Part shown: positions 23,943-35,449 of the stretch, piece by piece
How positions within the stretch are numbered: the first letter of the stretch is position 1
Layout of the letters: the number at the start of each line of letters is the position of its first letter
DNA from: Pseudomonas hefeiensis
GTDB taxonomy: Bacteria; Pseudomonadota; Gammaproteobacteria; Pseudomonadales; Pseudomonadaceae
Assembly (NCBI RefSeq): GCF_030687835.1
Contig: NZ_CP117449.1
Coordinates: forward strand, 1,860,001-1,924,000
Direction of reading: 5' to 3'
DNA length: 64,000 bases
Program-made: the position numbers and the translations under genes
Notes under the pieces: generated by a model
What the model saw: the letters and a program-made list of their open reading frames with translations, nothing else
The model's database searches: none
What the model was told of the DNA's origin: nothing

Positions 23943-25442
23943 ATGAGTATTTTGTACGACGAGCGCGTTGATGGGGCGTTGCCGGAGGTGGATAAGTCAG
24001 CGCTGCTGGCCGAATTGCGGCAGCAGCTTCCGGACCTGGAAGTGCTGCACACCCAGGAAGACCTCAAACCCTACGAGTGCGACGGGCTCTCTGCCTACAC
24101 CACTACGCCGATGCTGGTGGTATTGCCTGAGCGCATCGAACAAGTCGAACGCCTGCTCAAACTCTGCTATCAACGCCGTGTGCCCGTGGTGGCACGCGGG
24201 GCCGGGACGGGCTTGTCCGGTGGTGCGCTGCCGTTGGTCCAGGGGATTTTGCTGGTGATGGCGCGCTTCAAGCACATCCTTGAAGTCAATCCAGAGGGGC
24301 GTTTCGCCCGTGTTCAGCCGGGCGTTCGCAACCTGGCCATCTCCCAGGCGGCCGCCCCTTACGACCTGTATTACGCACCGGACCCATCCTCACAGATCGC
24401 CTGTTCGATTGGCGGGAACGTCGCCGAGAACGCCGGAGGCGTGCACTGCCTCAAATATGGCCTGACCGTGCACAACCTGCTCAAGGTGGAAATCCTCACG
24501 GTCGAAGGCGAGCGCATGACCCTGGGCAGCGATGCCCTGGATTCGCCCGGCTTCGACCTGCTCGCCTTGTTCACAGGCTCCGAAGGCATGCTGGGGATCA
24601 TCACCGAAGTCACGGTCAAGCTGCTGCCCAAGCCGCAGGTGGCCAAGGTGTTGCTGGCCAGCTTTGATTCGGTGGAGAAAGCCGGTCGCGCAGTGGGTGA
24701 AATCATTGCGGCCGGCATCATCCCCGGCGGCCTGGAGATGATGGACAACCTGGCCATTCGCGCCGCCGAAGACTTTATTCACGCCGGTTATCCGGTGGAT
24801 GCCGAAGCCATCCTGCTGTGCGAGCTGGACGGTGTGGAGGCCGACGTGCATGACGATTGCGAGCGTGTCCGCGCAGTGCTGGGCGAGGCCGGCGCCACCG
24901 AAGTGCGCATGGCCCGCGATGAGGTTGAACGGGTCAAGTTTTGGGCCGGGCGCAAGAACGCCTTCCCGGCCGTCGGGCGTATCTCGCCGGACTATTACTG
25001 CATGGATGGCACCATTCCACGTCGAGAACTGCCCGGGGTGCTCAAGGGCATCAGTGAGCTGTCCGAGGCGTTCGGCCTGCGTGTGGCCAACGTGTTCCAT
25101 GCCGGTGACGGCAACATGCACCCCTTGATTCTGTTTGATGCCAACCAACCCGGCGAGCTGGAGCGGGCCGAGTCCCTGGGCGGCAAGATTCTTGAACTGT
25201 GCGTCAAGGTGGGCGGCAGCATCACCGGCGAACATGGCGTGGGGCGCGAGAAGATCAATCAGATGTGTGTTCAATTCAACAGTGATGAACTGACCCTGTT
25301 TCACGCGGTGAAAGCCGCCTTCGATCCGCGTGGCCTGCTCAACCCCGGCAAGAACATTCCGACCCTGCACCGCTGCGCCGAATTCGGCGCCATGCACGTG
25401 CATCACGGCCAACTGCCCTTTCCTGAACTGGAGCGCTTCTAA
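23943..25442 (+). CDS. glcD: Glycolate oxidase subunit GlcD
   Basis: 499 residues. FAD-binding PCMH-type domain (VARGAGTGLSGGALP, then SIGGNVAENAGGVHCLKYG), followed by the FAD-oxidase C-terminal domain (VFHAGDGNMHPLIL and TGEHGVGREKI, both conserved in GlcD/D-lactate dehydrogenase types). GlcD holds the active site that oxidises glycolate to glyoxylate. Its TAA overlaps the glcE start by one base, so glcD and glcE are coupled. Confidence 0.94.
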   Translation: MSILYDERVDGALPEVDKSALLAELRQQLPDLEVLHTQEDLKPYECDGLSAYTTTPMLVVLPERIEQVERLLKLCYQRRVPVVARGAGTGLSGGALPLVQGILLVMARFKHILEVNPEGRFARVQPGVRNLAISQAAAPYDLYYAPDPSSQIACSIGGNVAENAGGVHCLKYGLTVHNLLKVEILTVEGERMTLGSDALDSPGFDLLALFTGSEGMLGIITEVTVKLLPKPQVAKVLLASFDSVEKAGRAVGEIIAAGIIPGGLEMMDNLAIRAAEDFIHAGYPVDAEAILLCELDGVEADVHDDCERVRAVLGEAGATEVRMARDEVERVKFWAGRKNAFPAVGRISPDYYCMDGTIPRRELPGVLKGISELSEAFGLRVANVFHAGDGNMHPLILFDANQPGELERAESLGGKILELCVKVGGSITGEHGVGREKINQMCVQFNSDELTLFHAVKAAFDPRGLLNPGKNIPTLHRCAEFGAMHVHHGQLPFPELERF

Positions 25443-26506
25443 TGGTGATGCAGCACGACTGCGACGCCAGCGAGGCGCTGCTGGAACAAGTCAATCACGC
25501 CCTCAACAGTGCTACGGCGTTGCGTATTCAGGGGGGCAACAGCAAGGCGTTTCTCGGTCGCAAGGTCGAAGGCGAAGTGCTCGATACCCGTGCTCACCGC
25601 GGCATCGTCAGCTACGACCCGACCGAGTTGGTGATCACCGCCCGCGCCGGCACGCCGCTGGTTGAGCTGGAGGCGGCGCTGGACGCGGCCGGGCAGATGC
25701 TCACCTGCGAACCTGCGCAATTTGGCGGCGCCGCGACCCTCGGCGGGATGGTTGCGGCAGGTCTGTCGGGCCCGCGCCGGCCCTGGTCCGGCGCGGTTCG
25801 TGACCTGGTCCTGGGCACTCGCTTGATCACCGGAACGGGCAAGCACCTGCGCTTTGGCGGCGAGGTGATGAAGAACGTCGCCGGCTACGACCTGTCGCGG
25901 CTGCTGGCCGGTAGCTTTGGCTGCCTGGGGGTGATTACCGAGGTGTCGCTCAAAGTGCTGCCCAAGCCGCGGCAGTGCCTCAGTCTGCGGCTGGAGATGG
26001 ACGCCGCCCTGGCCTTGCGCAAACTGGCCGAGTGGGGCCAGCAACCCCTTTCGCTGAGCGCCGCCAGCCATGATGGTCAGGCGCTGCACCTGCGCCTGGA
26101 AGGCGGTGAAGGCTCGGTCGCAGCGGCCCGCGAGCGCCTCGGTGGTGAGCTACTTGACAGCTCGTACTGGGTTGACCTGCGCGAGCAGCGCCTGGACTTC
26201 TTCGCGGACCCGCGCCCGCTCTGGCGTTTGTCGGTGCCGACCAACACTGGCGTGCTAGCGCTGCCCGGTGAGCAACTGATCGACTGGGGGGGCGCCCAGC
26301 GCTGGCTCAAGTCTGATGCCGATGTCGCGCTGATCCGCCAGATCGCCGCCCAAGCCGGTGGACACGCCACCTGCTTCACCGCCGGCCACGGCGACAGTCC
26401 GTTCCATCCGCTGGCCGCTCCGTTGCTGCGCTACCACCGACAGCTCAAAACCCAGCTTGACCCCCAGGGCATCTTCAACCCTGGCCGCATGTATCGCGAG
26501 GTGTAG
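25442..26506 (+). CDS. glcE: Glycolate oxidase subunit GlcE
   Basis: 354 residues; second, smaller FAD-binding subunit. The N-terminal RIQGGNSKAFLGRKVEG and PAQFGGAATLGGMVAAGLSG segments bind FAD, and the end (FNPGRMYREV) is typical. Needed with GlcD and GlcF for activity in E. coli. There is an alternative in-frame ATG at 25448. glcF follows two bases after its stop. Confidence 0.93.
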   Translation: MVMQHDCDASEALLEQVNHALNSATALRIQGGNSKAFLGRKVEGEVLDTRAHRGIVSYDPTELVITARAGTPLVELEAALDAAGQMLTCEPAQFGGAATLGGMVAAGLSGPRRPWSGAVRDLVLGTRLITGTGKHLRFGGEVMKNVAGYDLSRLLAGSFGCLGVITEVSLKVLPKPRQCLSLRLEMDAALALRKLAEWGQQPLSLSAASHDGQALHLRLEGGEGSVAAARERLGGELLDSSYWVDLREQRLDFFADPRPLWRLSVPTNTGVLALPGEQLIDWGGAQRWLKSDADVALIRQIAAQAGGHATCFTAGHGDSPFHPLAAPLLRYHRQLKTQLDPQGIFNPGRMYREV

Positions 26507-26508
26507 CA

Positions 26509-27726
26509 GTGCAGACCCATCTGAGTGAACAGGCCAAGCACCTGCCGCGTGCCGAGGAAGCCGAACGCGTCCTGCGTAGCTGCGTGCATTGCGGCTTTTG
26601 CAACGCCACCTGCCCGACCTACCAGCTCATTGGCGACGAGCTGGATGGCCCACGTGGGCGCATTTACCTGATCAAGCAAGTGCTGGAAGGCAACGAAGTC
26701 ACGGCCAAGACCCAACTGCACCTGGATCGCTGCCTGAGCTGTCGCAACTGTGAGACCACCTGCCCGTCAGGCGTGCAGTACCACAACTTGCTGGATATCG
26801 GCCGCGCGGTCGTCGATGCCGCCGTGCCGCGCCCGCTGGCTCAGCGTGTACTGCGTCAAAGCCTGCGGGCCGTGGTGCCCCATGCGCGGCTGTTCAAAGG
26901 GCTGATTGAGGTCGGCCAGGTTTTCCGTCCGCTGTTGCCGGCCAGTCTCAAGGCCAAATTGCCGCGCACTGCCAATGCCGCCAAACCCCGCCCCGAGCCA
27001 CGCCATGCTCGCCGTATGCTGATGCTTGAGGGCTGTGTGCAGCCTGGCCTGGCACCTAACACCAATGCCGCCACGGCGCGGGTGCTCGATCGCCTCGGCA
27101 TCAGCGTCACACCGATCAATGAAGCTGGTTGCTGCGGCGCGGTGGACTACCACCTCGACGCCCAGGAGCAAGGCTTGCAGCGTGCGCGGCGCAACATCGA
27201 TGCCTGGTGGCCCGCCATCGAGCAGGGCGCCGAGGCTATTGTGCAGACCGCCAGCGGCTGCGGCGCCTTCGTCAAGGATTACGGCCATTTGTTGGCGCAG
27301 GACCCGGCCTACGCCGAGAAAGCCAGGCGCGTCAGTGCGCTGGCCAAAGACTTGGTTGAGGTGCTCAGCGTCGAACCTCTGGAGCAACTGGGTGTGCATG
27401 CCGACAAGCGCGTGGCTTTCCATTGCCCCTGCACCTTGCAGCATGCGCAGAAGCTGGGCGGCGCCGTAGAGAGCGTGCTCGCTCGCCTTGGTTTCGGCCT
27501 GACGGCTGTGCCCGACGGCCACCTGTGTTGCGGCTCGGCGGGGACCTATTCGTTGACCCAGCCGCAGCTGTCCAGGCAGTTGCGCGACAACCGACTCAAT
27601 GCCCTGGAAAGCGGTAAGCCGCAAGTGATCGTCACCGCCAACATCGGCTGCCAGACCCACCTCGACGGCGCCGGCCGCACCCCTGTGCGGCACTGGATCG
27701 AACTGGTCGAAGAAGCCCTGAACTAA
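26509..27726 (+). CDS. glcF: Glycolate oxidase iron-sulfur subunit GlcF
   Basis: 405 residues starting with GTG, two bases after glcE. Two 4Fe-4S motifs (CVHCGFCNATCPTY and CLSCRNCETTCPSGV) are followed by two CCG-type motifs (EAGCCGAVDYH and HLCCGSAGTYS), as in electron-relay Fe-S subunits that pass electrons to the quinone pool. Part of the GlcDEF complex. Confidence 0.94.
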   Translation: MQTHLSEQAKHLPRAEEAERVLRSCVHCGFCNATCPTYQLIGDELDGPRGRIYLIKQVLEGNEVTAKTQLHLDRCLSCRNCETTCPSGVQYHNLLDIGRAVVDAAVPRPLAQRVLRQSLRAVVPHARLFKGLIEVGQVFRPLLPASLKAKLPRTANAAKPRPEPRHARRMLMLEGCVQPGLAPNTNAATARVLDRLGISVTPINEAGCCGAVDYHLDAQEQGLQRARRNIDAWWPAIEQGAEAIVQTASGCGAFVKDYGHLLAQDPAYAEKARRVSALAKDLVEVLSVEPLEQLGVHADKRVAFHCPCTLQHAQKLGGAVESVLARLGFGLTAVPDGHLCCGSAGTYSLTQPQLSRQLRDNRLNALESGKPQVIVTANIGCQTHLDGAGRTPVRHWIELVEEALN

Positions 27727-27738
27727 CCGGAGAACAGC

Positions 27739-28140
27739 ATGCTTAGCAAAGCCGTATTGAGCCAGACCGAAGTCAGCAAAATTCTCGCCGCTGCCCGCAG
27801 TGAAGCCGAGAAAAACCACTGGGCCGTGACCATCAGCGTGGTCGACGACGGCGGTCACCCACTGGCCCTGGAGCGGCTGGATGGCTGTGCACCGATCGCC
27901 GCCTACATCGCCGCCGAGAAGGCCCGCAGCGCCGCCATCGGGCGTCGTGAAACCAAAGGTTATGAAGACATGGTCAATGGCGGGCGTAGCGCGTTCCTGT
28001 CGGCGCCGCTGCTGACTTCGCTGGAAGGTGGCGTGCCGGTGATTGTCGACGGCCAGGTGATTGGCGCGGTGGGTGTTTCCGGGGTCAAGGCCGATCAGGA
28101 CGCTCAAGTGGCCAAAGCCGGTATCGCCGCACTGGGCTGA
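27739..28140 (+). CDS. glcG: GlcG/HbpS-like heme-binding family protein
   Basis: 133 residues of the GlcG/HbpS fold: VVDDGGHPLALERLDG, the RSAAIGRRETKGYEDM helix, and the terminal VIGAVGVSGVKADQDAQVAKAGI. It is regularly found in glc operons, without a proven role in glycolate oxidation. Twelve bases after glcF with GGAG before the ATG. Confidence 0.9.
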   Translation: MLSKAVLSQTEVSKILAAARSEAEKNHWAVTISVVDDGGHPLALERLDGCAPIAAYIAAEKARSAAIGRRETKGYEDMVNGGRSAFLSAPLLTSLEGGVPVIVDGQVIGAVGVSGVKADQDAQVAKAGIAALG

Positions 28141-28251
28141 TTGCAAGGGCTAGGCGCTTGTTCAGTGAGCCGCTTGTTCAGTGAGTCGCTTGCTCGGTGA
28201 GCCGCGCTGACACCTGACGCCGGCCATCTACTGTTTTTTTGGAGAGTGAAA

Positions 28252-30429
28252 ATGACTGATCGCGTGAACTGCCAGCGTTTGCAAGTGGCCGTCAACCTGC
28301 AACGTTTCGTCGACGAGCAAGTGCTGCCCGGCACCGGGATTGAACGCGAGGCGTTCTGGGCCGGTTTCGACGCCCTGGTGCATGACCTGGCGCCGCACAA
28401 TCGTGCGCTGCTGGCCGAGCGCGATGCGCTGCAGGCGAAGCTGGACAGCTGGCACCGCGCGCACCCAGGCCCGATCAGCGACATGGCGGCCTATCGCGAC
28501 TTTCTCGAGTCCATCGGCTACCTGTTGCCGCAGCCAGACACGGTGCGGGTCAGCACCGCCAACGTCGACAGCGAAATCACCCACCAAGCCGGTCCACAGC
28601 TGGTAGTGCCGATGATGAATGCCCGCTACGCCTTGAACGCCGCCAATGCGCGCTGGGGTTCTTTGTACGATGCGTTGTACGGCACCGATGCCATCGCTGA
28701 AGACGGTGGTGCTCAAAAGGGCCCGGGCTACAACCAGGTGCGTGGTGACAAAGTCATCGCGTTCGCCCGCGCGTTTCTCGATCAGGCCGCGCCGCTGGGC
28801 ATGGGTTCCCATGCCGATTCGGTCAATTACCGGGTCAGTGAGGGGCAACTGCAGGTGACCCTGGCTGACGGCACCCAGACCGGTTTGGCCCAGGCTGACA
28901 AGTTCGTCGGTTATCAGGGCCAGGCCAGCGCACCGACAGCGGTGCTGCTGAAAAACAACGGCCTGCACGTGGAAATCCAGATCGATGCCGGCAGCCTGAT
29001 CGGCGCCAGCGATGGCGCAGGGGTCAAGGACCTGTTGGTGGAGTCCGCACTGTCGACCATTCTCGACTGCGAAGACTCCGTCGCGGCAGTCGATGCGGCC
29101 GATAAAGTGCTGATCTACCGCAACTGGCTCGGCCTGATGAAAGGCGACCTCAGCGAAGCGCTGGAAAAGGGCGGCAAGTCTATCGTGCGCCGTCTCAACC
29201 CGGACCGCGAGTACACCGCTGCCGCTGGCGGTGCGTTGACGCTACACGGCCGCTCGTTGCTGTTTGTGCGTAACGTCGGGCACCTGATGAGCAACCCGGC
29301 GATCCTCGACGGCGAAGGCCACGAGATCCCCGAAGGTATCCTCGACGGCGTGATGACCAGCTTGATCGCCCTGCATGACCTCCAGCGCCACGGGAACTCG
29401 CGTACCGGCAGCGTCTATATCGTCAAGCCGAAAATGCACGGCCCGGCTGAAGTGGCCTTTGCCGATCAGTTGTTCACGCGCATCGAGGACCTGCTGCAGT
29501 TGCCCCGGCACACCCTGAAGATGGGAATCATGGACGAGGAGCGCCGCACCAGTATCAACCTCAAGGCGTGTATCGCCAGCGCGGCGGCGCGGGTGGCCTT
29601 CATCAACACCGGCTTTCTCGACCGCACCGGTGATGAGATGCACACCGCCATGGAGGCCGGCGCAATGCTGCGCAAGGGCGATATGAAGGGCAGCGCCTGG
29701 ATCCAGGCCTACGAGCGCAACAACGTGCTGGTTGGCTTGAGCTGCGGTCTGCGTGGCCGGGCGCAGATAGGTAAGGGAATGTGGGCCATGCCGGACCTGA
29801 TGGCGGCCATGCTCGAGCAGAAGATCGCCCATCCCCAGGCCGGCGCCAATACGGCCTGGGTACCGTCGCCGACCGCCGCCACCTTGCATGCCTTGCACTA
29901 CCATCAAGTGGATGTGCAGGCGGTGCAACGCGAGCTGGAAGCCATCGACCTCAACAGTCAGCGCGACGACCTGCTCAATGGCCTGCTCAGCGTGCCGGTG
30001 GTGGCCGAGCCTGACTGGAGCGCCAGCCAGATCCAGCAAGAGCTGGACAACAACTGCCAGGGCATCCTCGGCTATGTGGTGCGCTGGGTCGAGCAGGGCG
30101 TGGGTTGCTCCAAAGTGCCGGATATTCACAACGTCGGCCTGATGGAAGACCGCGCCACGCTGCGTATTTCCAGCCAGCACATTGCTAACTGGCTGCACCA
30201 CAACGTCGTCAGCCAGACGCAGGTGCGCGCAAGCCTTGAGCGCATGGCCAAGGTGGTCGATCAGCAGAACGCCGGCGATCCGCTGTATCGCCCCATGGCC
30301 GCCGACTATGCTGCTTCGATGGCGTTCCAGGCCGCCTGCGACCTGGTGTTCAAGGGCCGCGAGCAACCCAGCGGCTACACCGAACCGCTGCTGCACGCCT
30401 GGCGTCTACGGTTCAAGCAACAGGCCTGA
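28252..30429 (+). CDS. glcB: Malate synthase G
   Basis: 725 residues, exactly the length of MSG. Condenses glyoxylate with acetyl-CoA to malate. Signatures include [25 protein letters not shown], the catalytic region [28 protein letters not shown], and the cysteine- and Asp-rich end. The ATG at 28252 follows GGAG. Follows glcG by 111 bases and completes the path from glycolate to central metabolism. Confidence 0.95.
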   Translation: MTDRVNCQRLQVAVNLQRFVDEQVLPGTGIEREAFWAGFDALVHDLAPHNRALLAERDALQAKLDSWHRAHPGPISDMAAYRDFLESIGYLLPQPDTVRVSTANVDSEITHQAGPQLVVPMMNARYALNAANARWGSLYDALYGTDAIAEDGGAQKGPGYNQVRGDKVIAFARAFLDQAAPLGMGSHADSVNYRVSEGQLQVTLADGTQTGLAQADKFVGYQGQASAPTAVLLKNNGLHVEIQIDAGSLIGASDGAGVKDLLVESALSTILDCEDSVAAVDAADKVLIYRNWLGLMKGDLSEALEKGGKSIVRRLNPDREYTAAAGGALTLHGRSLLFVRNVGHLMSNPAILDGEGHEIPEGILDGVMTSLIALHDLQRHGNSRTGSVYIVKPKMHGPAEVAFADQLFTRIEDLLQLPRHTLKMGIMDEERRTSINLKACIASAAARVAFINTGFLDRTGDEMHTAMEAGAMLRKGDMKGSAWIQAYERNNVLVGLSCGLRGRAQIGKGMWAMPDLMAAMLEQKIAHPQAGANTAWVPSPTAATLHALHYHQVDVQAVQRELEAIDLNSQRDDLLNGLLSVPVVAEPDWSASQIQQELDNNCQGILGYVVRWVEQGVGCSKVPDIHNVGLMEDRATLRISSQHIANWLHHNVVSQTQVRASLERMAKVVDQQNAGDPLYRPMAADYAASMAFQAACDLVFKGREQPSGYTEPLLHAWRLRFKQQA

Positions 30430-30670
30430 GGGAGGTTAATTGTCGAGGGTGCTGCGGTGTCCATCGTGACCGCAGCCCCGAAAACCCTTGCCTTAGCAGG
30501 GGCGCAATACAACAGGCCCCGACAGCCCATGGCTGCCGGGGCCCTTGAGCATGAGCGCGGCGACGGGTGATCCCTGTCGACGCGGTTCGCGGAGCACATG
30601 TGCTCTGGATGCGTGGCGCCGGAAACCCCCGGCAAACTGTGGTTCACAACAATAAAAAGGAACCAAAACC
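30430..30670. other. glcB-permease intergenic region
   Basis: About 240 bases with several GC-rich inverted segments (for example CAGCCCATGGCTG near 30522) but no convincing T-run terminator, REP or gene. It may hold a secondary promoter for the permease. Confidence 0.5.
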
Positions 30671-32368
30671 ATGAGTCAAACACTGCTGTCCATCTTGGCC
30701 TTCGTACCGCTGGTACTGGCGGGCGTGTTACTGATCGGCTTTCGCTGGCCAGCCAAATACGCCATGCCCGTGGTTTTCGTACTTACGGCTCTGATCGGCC
30801 TTGGGGCCTGGGACATGACGTTGAATCGGGTCCTGGCGTCCTCGCTGCAGGGCCTCGTCCTCACGGCGGCGATCCTGTGGATTGTTTTCGGCGCCATTCT
30901 GTTGCTCAACACCCTCAAGCATTCCGGCGGCATCAGCTCCATTCGCCGTGGCTTTGCCAATATCAGCCCGGACCGGCGGGTCCAGGCGCTGATCGTGGCC
31001 TGGCTGTTCGGCTGCTTTATCGAGGGCGCTTCCGGCTTTGGTACGCCTGCCGCGGTAGTCGCGCCGTTGATGGTTGCGTTGGGCTTCCCGGCCATGGCTG
31101 CAGTGGTACTCGGCATGCTGGTGCAGTCCACGCCGGTGTCTTTTGGTGCCGTCGGCACACCCATGGTGGTCGGGGTCACCGGCGGCCTTGACCAGACTGG
31201 TCTCGGCGCGCAACTGGCTGCGGTCGGCAGCAACTGGGACGTGTTCTTCCATCTGATCGTCTCGCGGGTGGCGATCATCCATGCCCTTTGCGGGATTCTC
31301 ATGCCGCTGATCATGATCAGCATCATGACCCGCTTCTTCGGCAAGAACCAATCCTGGCGCGAAGGCCTGGTCATGGCGCCGTTTGCGATCTTCACCGGGT
31401 TCGCCTTCGTCATTCCTTACGCAGCCGCCGGGGTGTTCCTCGGTCCGGAATTCCCCTCGATGATTGGTGCCCTGGTGGGCCTGAGCATTGTGATCCCGGC
31501 TGCCAAAGCGCGCTTCCTGTTGCCCAAGACCACCTGGGATTTTGCCCCGGCCAGCGAGTGGCCAGCGGAGTGGATGGGCAAGATCGAGATGAAACTCGAC
31601 GACATGGCCGGCAAGAAAGCGATTTCCGTCCCCATGGCCTGGGCTCCCTATGTGCTGCTGGCCGTGTTGTTGGTGCTGTCGCGCAACATTCCACCGCTCA
31701 AGGCCTGGCTGCTGTCACTGAGCTTCGGGGCCAAAGACATTCTGGGTGAAACCGGCGTGTCTGCCAGCCTGGAATTGCTCTACCTGCCAGGTGGCCTGCT
31801 CTGCGTGGTTGCGCTGATGACATTCTTCTTGCACCGCATGCGCGCCAGCGAATTGGTTGCCGCCGTGAGCGAATCGAGCAAAACCTTGCTGGGCGCCGGT
31901 TTCGTGTTGATCTTCACCATCCCGATGGTGCGTATCCTGATCAACTCAGGGGTGAACGGATCGGACCTGGTGTCGATGCCGGTGGCAATGGCGCGTCTGG
32001 TCGCAGACAGTGTCGGCAGCGTGTACCCGTTCTTCGCCCCGGCGGTGGGCGCACTGGGCGCATTCATCGCCGGCTCCAACACCGTGTCCAACCTGATGCT
32101 GGCGCAGTTCCAGTTCAACACCGCGCACCTGTTGGGCATCTCTGGCGCGCTAATGGTGGCGTTGCAATCGGTAGGCGCGGCGGCCGGTAACATGATCGCC
32201 ATCCACAACGTGGTGGCGGCGTCGGCGACAGTCGGCCTGCTGGGTCGCGAAGGCATCACCCTGCGCAAGACCATGCTGCCGACGCTGTACTACATCGTCC
32301 TGGCCGGTATCATCGGCATGATCGGCTTCTATTTGCTGGGTATCAGCGATCCGCTGATGAAATCCTGA
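30671..32368 (+). CDS. glcA: LctP-family glycolate/lactate permease
   Basis: 565 residues with 12-14 hydrophobic helices. The LctP signature [16 protein letters not shown] and the [11 protein letters not shown] loop are present. LctP/GlcA proteins carry L-lactate, D-lactate and glycolate by proton symport; the position right after glcB favours glycolate. The symbol glcA is assigned from context. ATG follows AAAAGGAACC. Confidence 0.88.
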   Translation: MSQTLLSILAFVPLVLAGVLLIGFRWPAKYAMPVVFVLTALIGLGAWDMTLNRVLASSLQGLVLTAAILWIVFGAILLLNTLKHSGGISSIRRGFANISPDRRVQALIVAWLFGCFIEGASGFGTPAAVVAPLMVALGFPAMAAVVLGMLVQSTPVSFGAVGTPMVVGVTGGLDQTGLGAQLAAVGSNWDVFFHLIVSRVAIIHALCGILMPLIMISIMTRFFGKNQSWREGLVMAPFAIFTGFAFVIPYAAAGVFLGPEFPSMIGALVGLSIVIPAAKARFLLPKTTWDFAPASEWPAEWMGKIEMKLDDMAGKKAISVPMAWAPYVLLAVLLVLSRNIPPLKAWLLSLSFGAKDILGETGVSASLELLYLPGGLLCVVALMTFFLHRMRASELVAAVSESSKTLLGAGFVLIFTIPMVRILINSGVNGSDLVSMPVAMARLVADSVGSVYPFFAPAVGALGAFIAGSNTVSNLMLAQFQFNTAHLLGISGALMVALQSVGAAAGNMIAIHNVVAASATVGLLGREGITLRKTMLPTLYYIVLAGIIGMIGFYLLGISDPLMKS

Positions 32369-32460
32369 AACCTGCCGGCTGCCCGCCGATGGGGCGGGCA
32401 GCTTCGGTCAGGCGAGTCCGCCTGAGCTAAACCAGCGCATCTGTTGACAGGTTGTAAATG

Positions 32461-32494
32461 AAAGCCCCTGATTCGTGATGAATCAGGGGGCTTT
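32461..32494. terminator. Hairpin terminator between glcA and DUF3077-like gene
   Basis: AAAGCCCCTGATTC-GTGAT-GAATCAGGGGGCTTT pairs almost fully and suits convergent transcripts. A second GC-rich hairpin (CTGCCCGCC...GGGCGGGCAG, 32380-32402) lies just upstream without a T-run. Confidence 0.75.
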
Positions 32495-32509
32495 GTTGTG
32501 TCTGGCGTT

Positions 32510-32788
32510 TTATAGAAGGGTACCTGCCGGCGCCGCATCCAGCCGTCTTGCAATCACATCCATCACGTCGCAACCGTCCCGCAGTGGAATGCAGCAAAGC
32601 TGTGCCAAATCCTGAAGAGTCGCAGGGTCGACGCTCTGTTCATCACGCATCGCAAAATTCTCAAGAAACTGAGTAGCGGCGCGGATTCGGTAGGCGGCTG
32701 CATCGAGCAGGATGTGTAGCGGGGCGCAAGTATCGACATAGAGGGGTTGGTCGTCGGCGTTGCTGGTAAGGCTCATGTATTGGTTCAT
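32510..32788 (-). CDS. Small hypothetical protein, DUF3077/DUF6124-like
   Basis: 92 residues: N-terminal NADDQPLYVDTCAPLHILLDAA, then an alpha-helical AAYRIRAATQFLENFA. This resembles the family common in fluorescent pseudomonads, but with weak identity. The start at 32788 is set by GTGGAGC upstream. Confidence 0.55.
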   Translation of the reverse strand: MNQYMSLTSNADDQPLYVDTCAPLHILLDAAAYRIRAATQFLENFAMRDEQSVDPATLQDLAQLCCIPLRDGCDVMDVIARRLDAAPAGTLL

Positions 32789-33097
32789 AAGTAAGCTCCA
32801 CTGGATAGTTTTGCCCACTGCGGGTCGCCAAACCCGGTCGCCATTTTGGGCGACGCCGAGACTATAGGCGCCACCGCAAAAAATACGCAAGGGATTGATA
32901 GCGCGGAGGTTTCCCAATCACATGTGGGATATTTCCGTAGCTCAATTAGCCAGTTTCGCCATTCCTCCCCCATTTACGACCCTACACGTCCCACAATCCA
33001 ATCGCGCATTCCCCTCCGGCGCGAGATAATACGGCCCGGCTTGGGGTCACAACCGCTTCCCCCTGATTGTATTGGCGACTGAGAGGGATCGATCGCA
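32789..33097. other. Divergent intergenic region before the hybrid kinase
   Basis: About 310 bases. The only structured element seen is TCCCA...TGGGA around 32912-32929 (TCCCAATCACATGTGGGA). Promoters for two divergent genes must lie here; no known operator was recognised. Confidence 0.45.
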
Positions 33098-35290
33098 ATG
33101 ACAGACTGGCTGCAAAGCTATGGAGAGATGGCTGAACGGGTGCGCGGCCACGATTGGGAGGCCAGCCCGCTCGGGCCGCCGAAGCAGTGGCCCGATGTGC
33201 TGAAGACCACCGTAGCGCTGAGCCTCGCCTCTCATTTTCCCCAGGCCATCGTGTGGGGACCGGACCTGATCACGTTGTACAACGATGCCTTCGTGCCCAT
33301 CCTCGGCCATAAACCCCAAGCGCTGGGCCGGCGGTTCGATGAGGTGTGGAAGGAAGTCTGGAGCGACATCGGCCCGATTGTGCGGGCGGCTTTCGAGGGG
33401 CAGGCGACTTATATCGAGAACTTCCCTCTGATCATCGAGCGTGGCGGCGGCCTGGAACAGGCGTACTTCACGTTCTGCTACAGCCCCATCCGTGATCAGT
33501 TCGGCAAGGTCGTGGGCATGCTGGACACCGTCACCGAGACCACCTCCACGGTGTTCATGACCCAACGCCTGGCGGTGCTGGATGCCATTGGCAATGCCGT
33601 GGCGAATGCCACCGACCCGCAGGCCATCATGGCAACCACCACGCGGATTCTGGCGGCGCACCTGAACCTGTCCAATTGCGCCTATGCGGATATGGATGAG
33701 GACGAGGATGGCTTCACCATTCGCGGTGATTGGGCTCGGGCGGGGTCACCCAGTATTGTCGGGCATTACCGGCTGGCGGATTTCGGTCGGCTGGCGGTTG
33801 CCAACCTGCGGGCCGGCAAACCACTGGTGGTCAACGATAACCTCAAGGAGCTGGCGCCCGAGGAAGCGGCGACGTTCCAGGCGATCGGTATCGCCGCGAC
33901 CATTTGCGTGCCGCTGATCAAGAACGGACGTTTGACCGCATTGATGGCCATCCACGATAAAACCCCGCGGGTCTGGTCCAGCAACGATCTGGCGCTGCTG
34001 ATGGAAGTGACCGAGCGCTCCTGGGCTCACATCGAGCGGACCCGTGCGGACGCCGCCGTGCGCGAGGGGCTCACGGCCCTGGCGGAACTGAACGCGACGC
34101 TGGAGCAGCGGGTCGAGGAACGCACCACGCGCCTGAAGCAGACCGAAGCGGCCCTGCGCCAGTCGCAGAAACTTGAAGCCATCGGCCAGCTCACCGGCGG
34201 CGTGGCCCACGACTTCAACAACCTGTTGACGATCATTCGTTCCTCCGTCGACTTTCTGCGCATGCCCAACCTGTCCGATGAGCGTCGCAACCGCTACATG
34301 ACGGCGGTGTCCGAGACGGTGGAGCGTGCCGCCAAGCTGACCAGCCAGTTGCTCGCCTTCGCCCGGCGTCAGCCGTTGAAGCCGCAAGTCATCGATGTGG
34401 GCAAGCAGGTGCAAAGCCTCGGCGACATGCTGCAAACCGTCACGGGCGCGCGGATTCAGGTCAAGGTCGAACTGAGCAACCGGCCTTGTTACATCCGCGC
34501 TGACGTGAGCCAGTTTGAAACGGCGCTGATCAACATGGCCCTCAATGCCAGGGATGCCATGGACGGGCAAGGCACGCTGTCGCTGCGGCTCATTGGCGGT
34601 GCTGGCATGCCGCCGATCCGTGGTCACTCGGGAGCCGGGCAGTCTTTTGCCGCCATTGCTCTGGCGGACACCGGCACCGGTATTGCGGCAGAAGTCCTGG
34701 AGCATATTTTCGAGCCGTTTTTTACCACCAAGGAGGTGGGCAAGGGCACCGGGCTGGGGTTGTCCCAAGTGTTTGGCTTTGCCAAACAGTCTGGCGGCAA
34801 TGTGGATGTTTCGACCGTGGTTGGGGAGGGCACGGTGTTTACCTTGTACCTGCCGGAAGTCGAGCCTGAAGAGATTCATGAGCCCATTCAGGAGGAAACC
34901 ACGCCCCTGCTGCTGGAAAAGGGCAAGCGTCGGGTGTTGATCGTGGAGGACAACCTGGAGGTCGGGCGTTTTGCCAATCAGATCCTGCAGGATCTGGGCT
35001 ACGAAACGGCCTGGGCGACCAATGCCGAGGAGGCACTGGACATGGTTGGCCCGGATGCGATGGCGTTCGACGCGATATTCTCCGACGTCGTCATGCCCGG
35101 CATCAGTGGGATTGCCCTGGCCAAGGCACTGCGCCGGCGCCGCCCGGATCTGCCGGTGGTTCTGACGTCGGGTTATAGCGAAGAGTTGGCTCACCGTGGC
35201 CACGAAGATTTCGAGTTTCTATCCAAGCCCTATTCGGCCGATCAGGTTTCCCGGATTTTAAGCCGCACGATGGCCGGGCGGATTGAATAA
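33098..35290 (+). CDS. Hybrid histidine kinase/response regulator (PAS-GAF-HisKA-HATPase-REC)
   Basis: 730 residues. An N-terminal PAS-like domain (residues ~15-145) is followed by a GAF domain (~160-325) and a helical linker ([20 protein letters not shown]). HisKA has His371 in [11 protein letters not shown]. The HATPase_c domain has MNALNARD-type N-box sequence, DTGTGI and KGTGLGLS. The C-terminal receiver has Asp663 in [12 protein letters not shown] and the conserved Lys in FLSKPYS. There are no membrane segments, so it is a cytoplasmic sensor. No cognate regulator is adjacent. The GAF ligand is unknown. Confidence 0.9.
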   Translation: MTDWLQSYGEMAERVRGHDWEASPLGPPKQWPDVLKTTVALSLASHFPQAIVWGPDLITLYNDAFVPILGHKPQALGRRFDEVWKEVWSDIGPIVRAAFEGQATYIENFPLIIERGGGLEQAYFTFCYSPIRDQFGKVVGMLDTVTETTSTVFMTQRLAVLDAIGNAVANATDPQAIMATTTRILAAHLNLSNCAYADMDEDEDGFTIRGDWARAGSPSIVGHYRLADFGRLAVANLRAGKPLVVNDNLKELAPEEAATFQAIGIAATICVPLIKNGRLTALMAIHDKTPRVWSSNDLALLMEVTERSWAHIERTRADAAVREGLTALAELNATLEQRVEERTTRLKQTEAALRQSQKLEAIGQLTGGVAHDFNNLLTIIRSSVDFLRMPNLSDERRNRYMTAVSETVERAAKLTSQLLAFARRQPLKPQVIDVGKQVQSLGDMLQTVTGARIQVKVELSNRPCYIRADVSQFETALINMALNARDAMDGQGTLSLRLIGGAGMPPIRGHSGAGQSFAAIALADTGTGIAAEVLEHIFEPFFTTKEVGKGTGLGLSQVFGFAKQSGGNVDVSTVVGEGTVFTLYLPEVEPEEIHEPIQEETTPLLLEKGKRRVLIVEDNLEVGRFANQILQDLGYETAWATNAEEALDMVGPDAMAFDAIFSDVVMPGISGIALAKALRRRRPDLPVVLTSGYSEELAHRGHEDFEFLSKPYSADQVSRILSRTMAGRIE

Positions 35291-35449
35291 AGCTGTCCGT
35301 GCGCAAATCACGCAGCTCCATTCGTCGGCCAAACGTCTACCTGAATAATCAGTCCGTTGATGACCGGCTAGTCTGAAAGTCGTGAAGGCCGATATTTTTC
35401 AGGCAACGGGTTGTTGCCGGTGTGGGCCTCGACGAAAAGGGGAAAGGCG

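Noticed and set aside
26767..28146. Long antisense frame (459 aa) over glcF-glcG
   Set aside because: Overlaps a known operon entirely, with no recognisable motifs. A codon-bias shadow.
33746..35203. Antisense frame (485 aa) over the hybrid kinase
   Set aside because: Fully opposite a complete multidomain kinase, with no start signal or motif.
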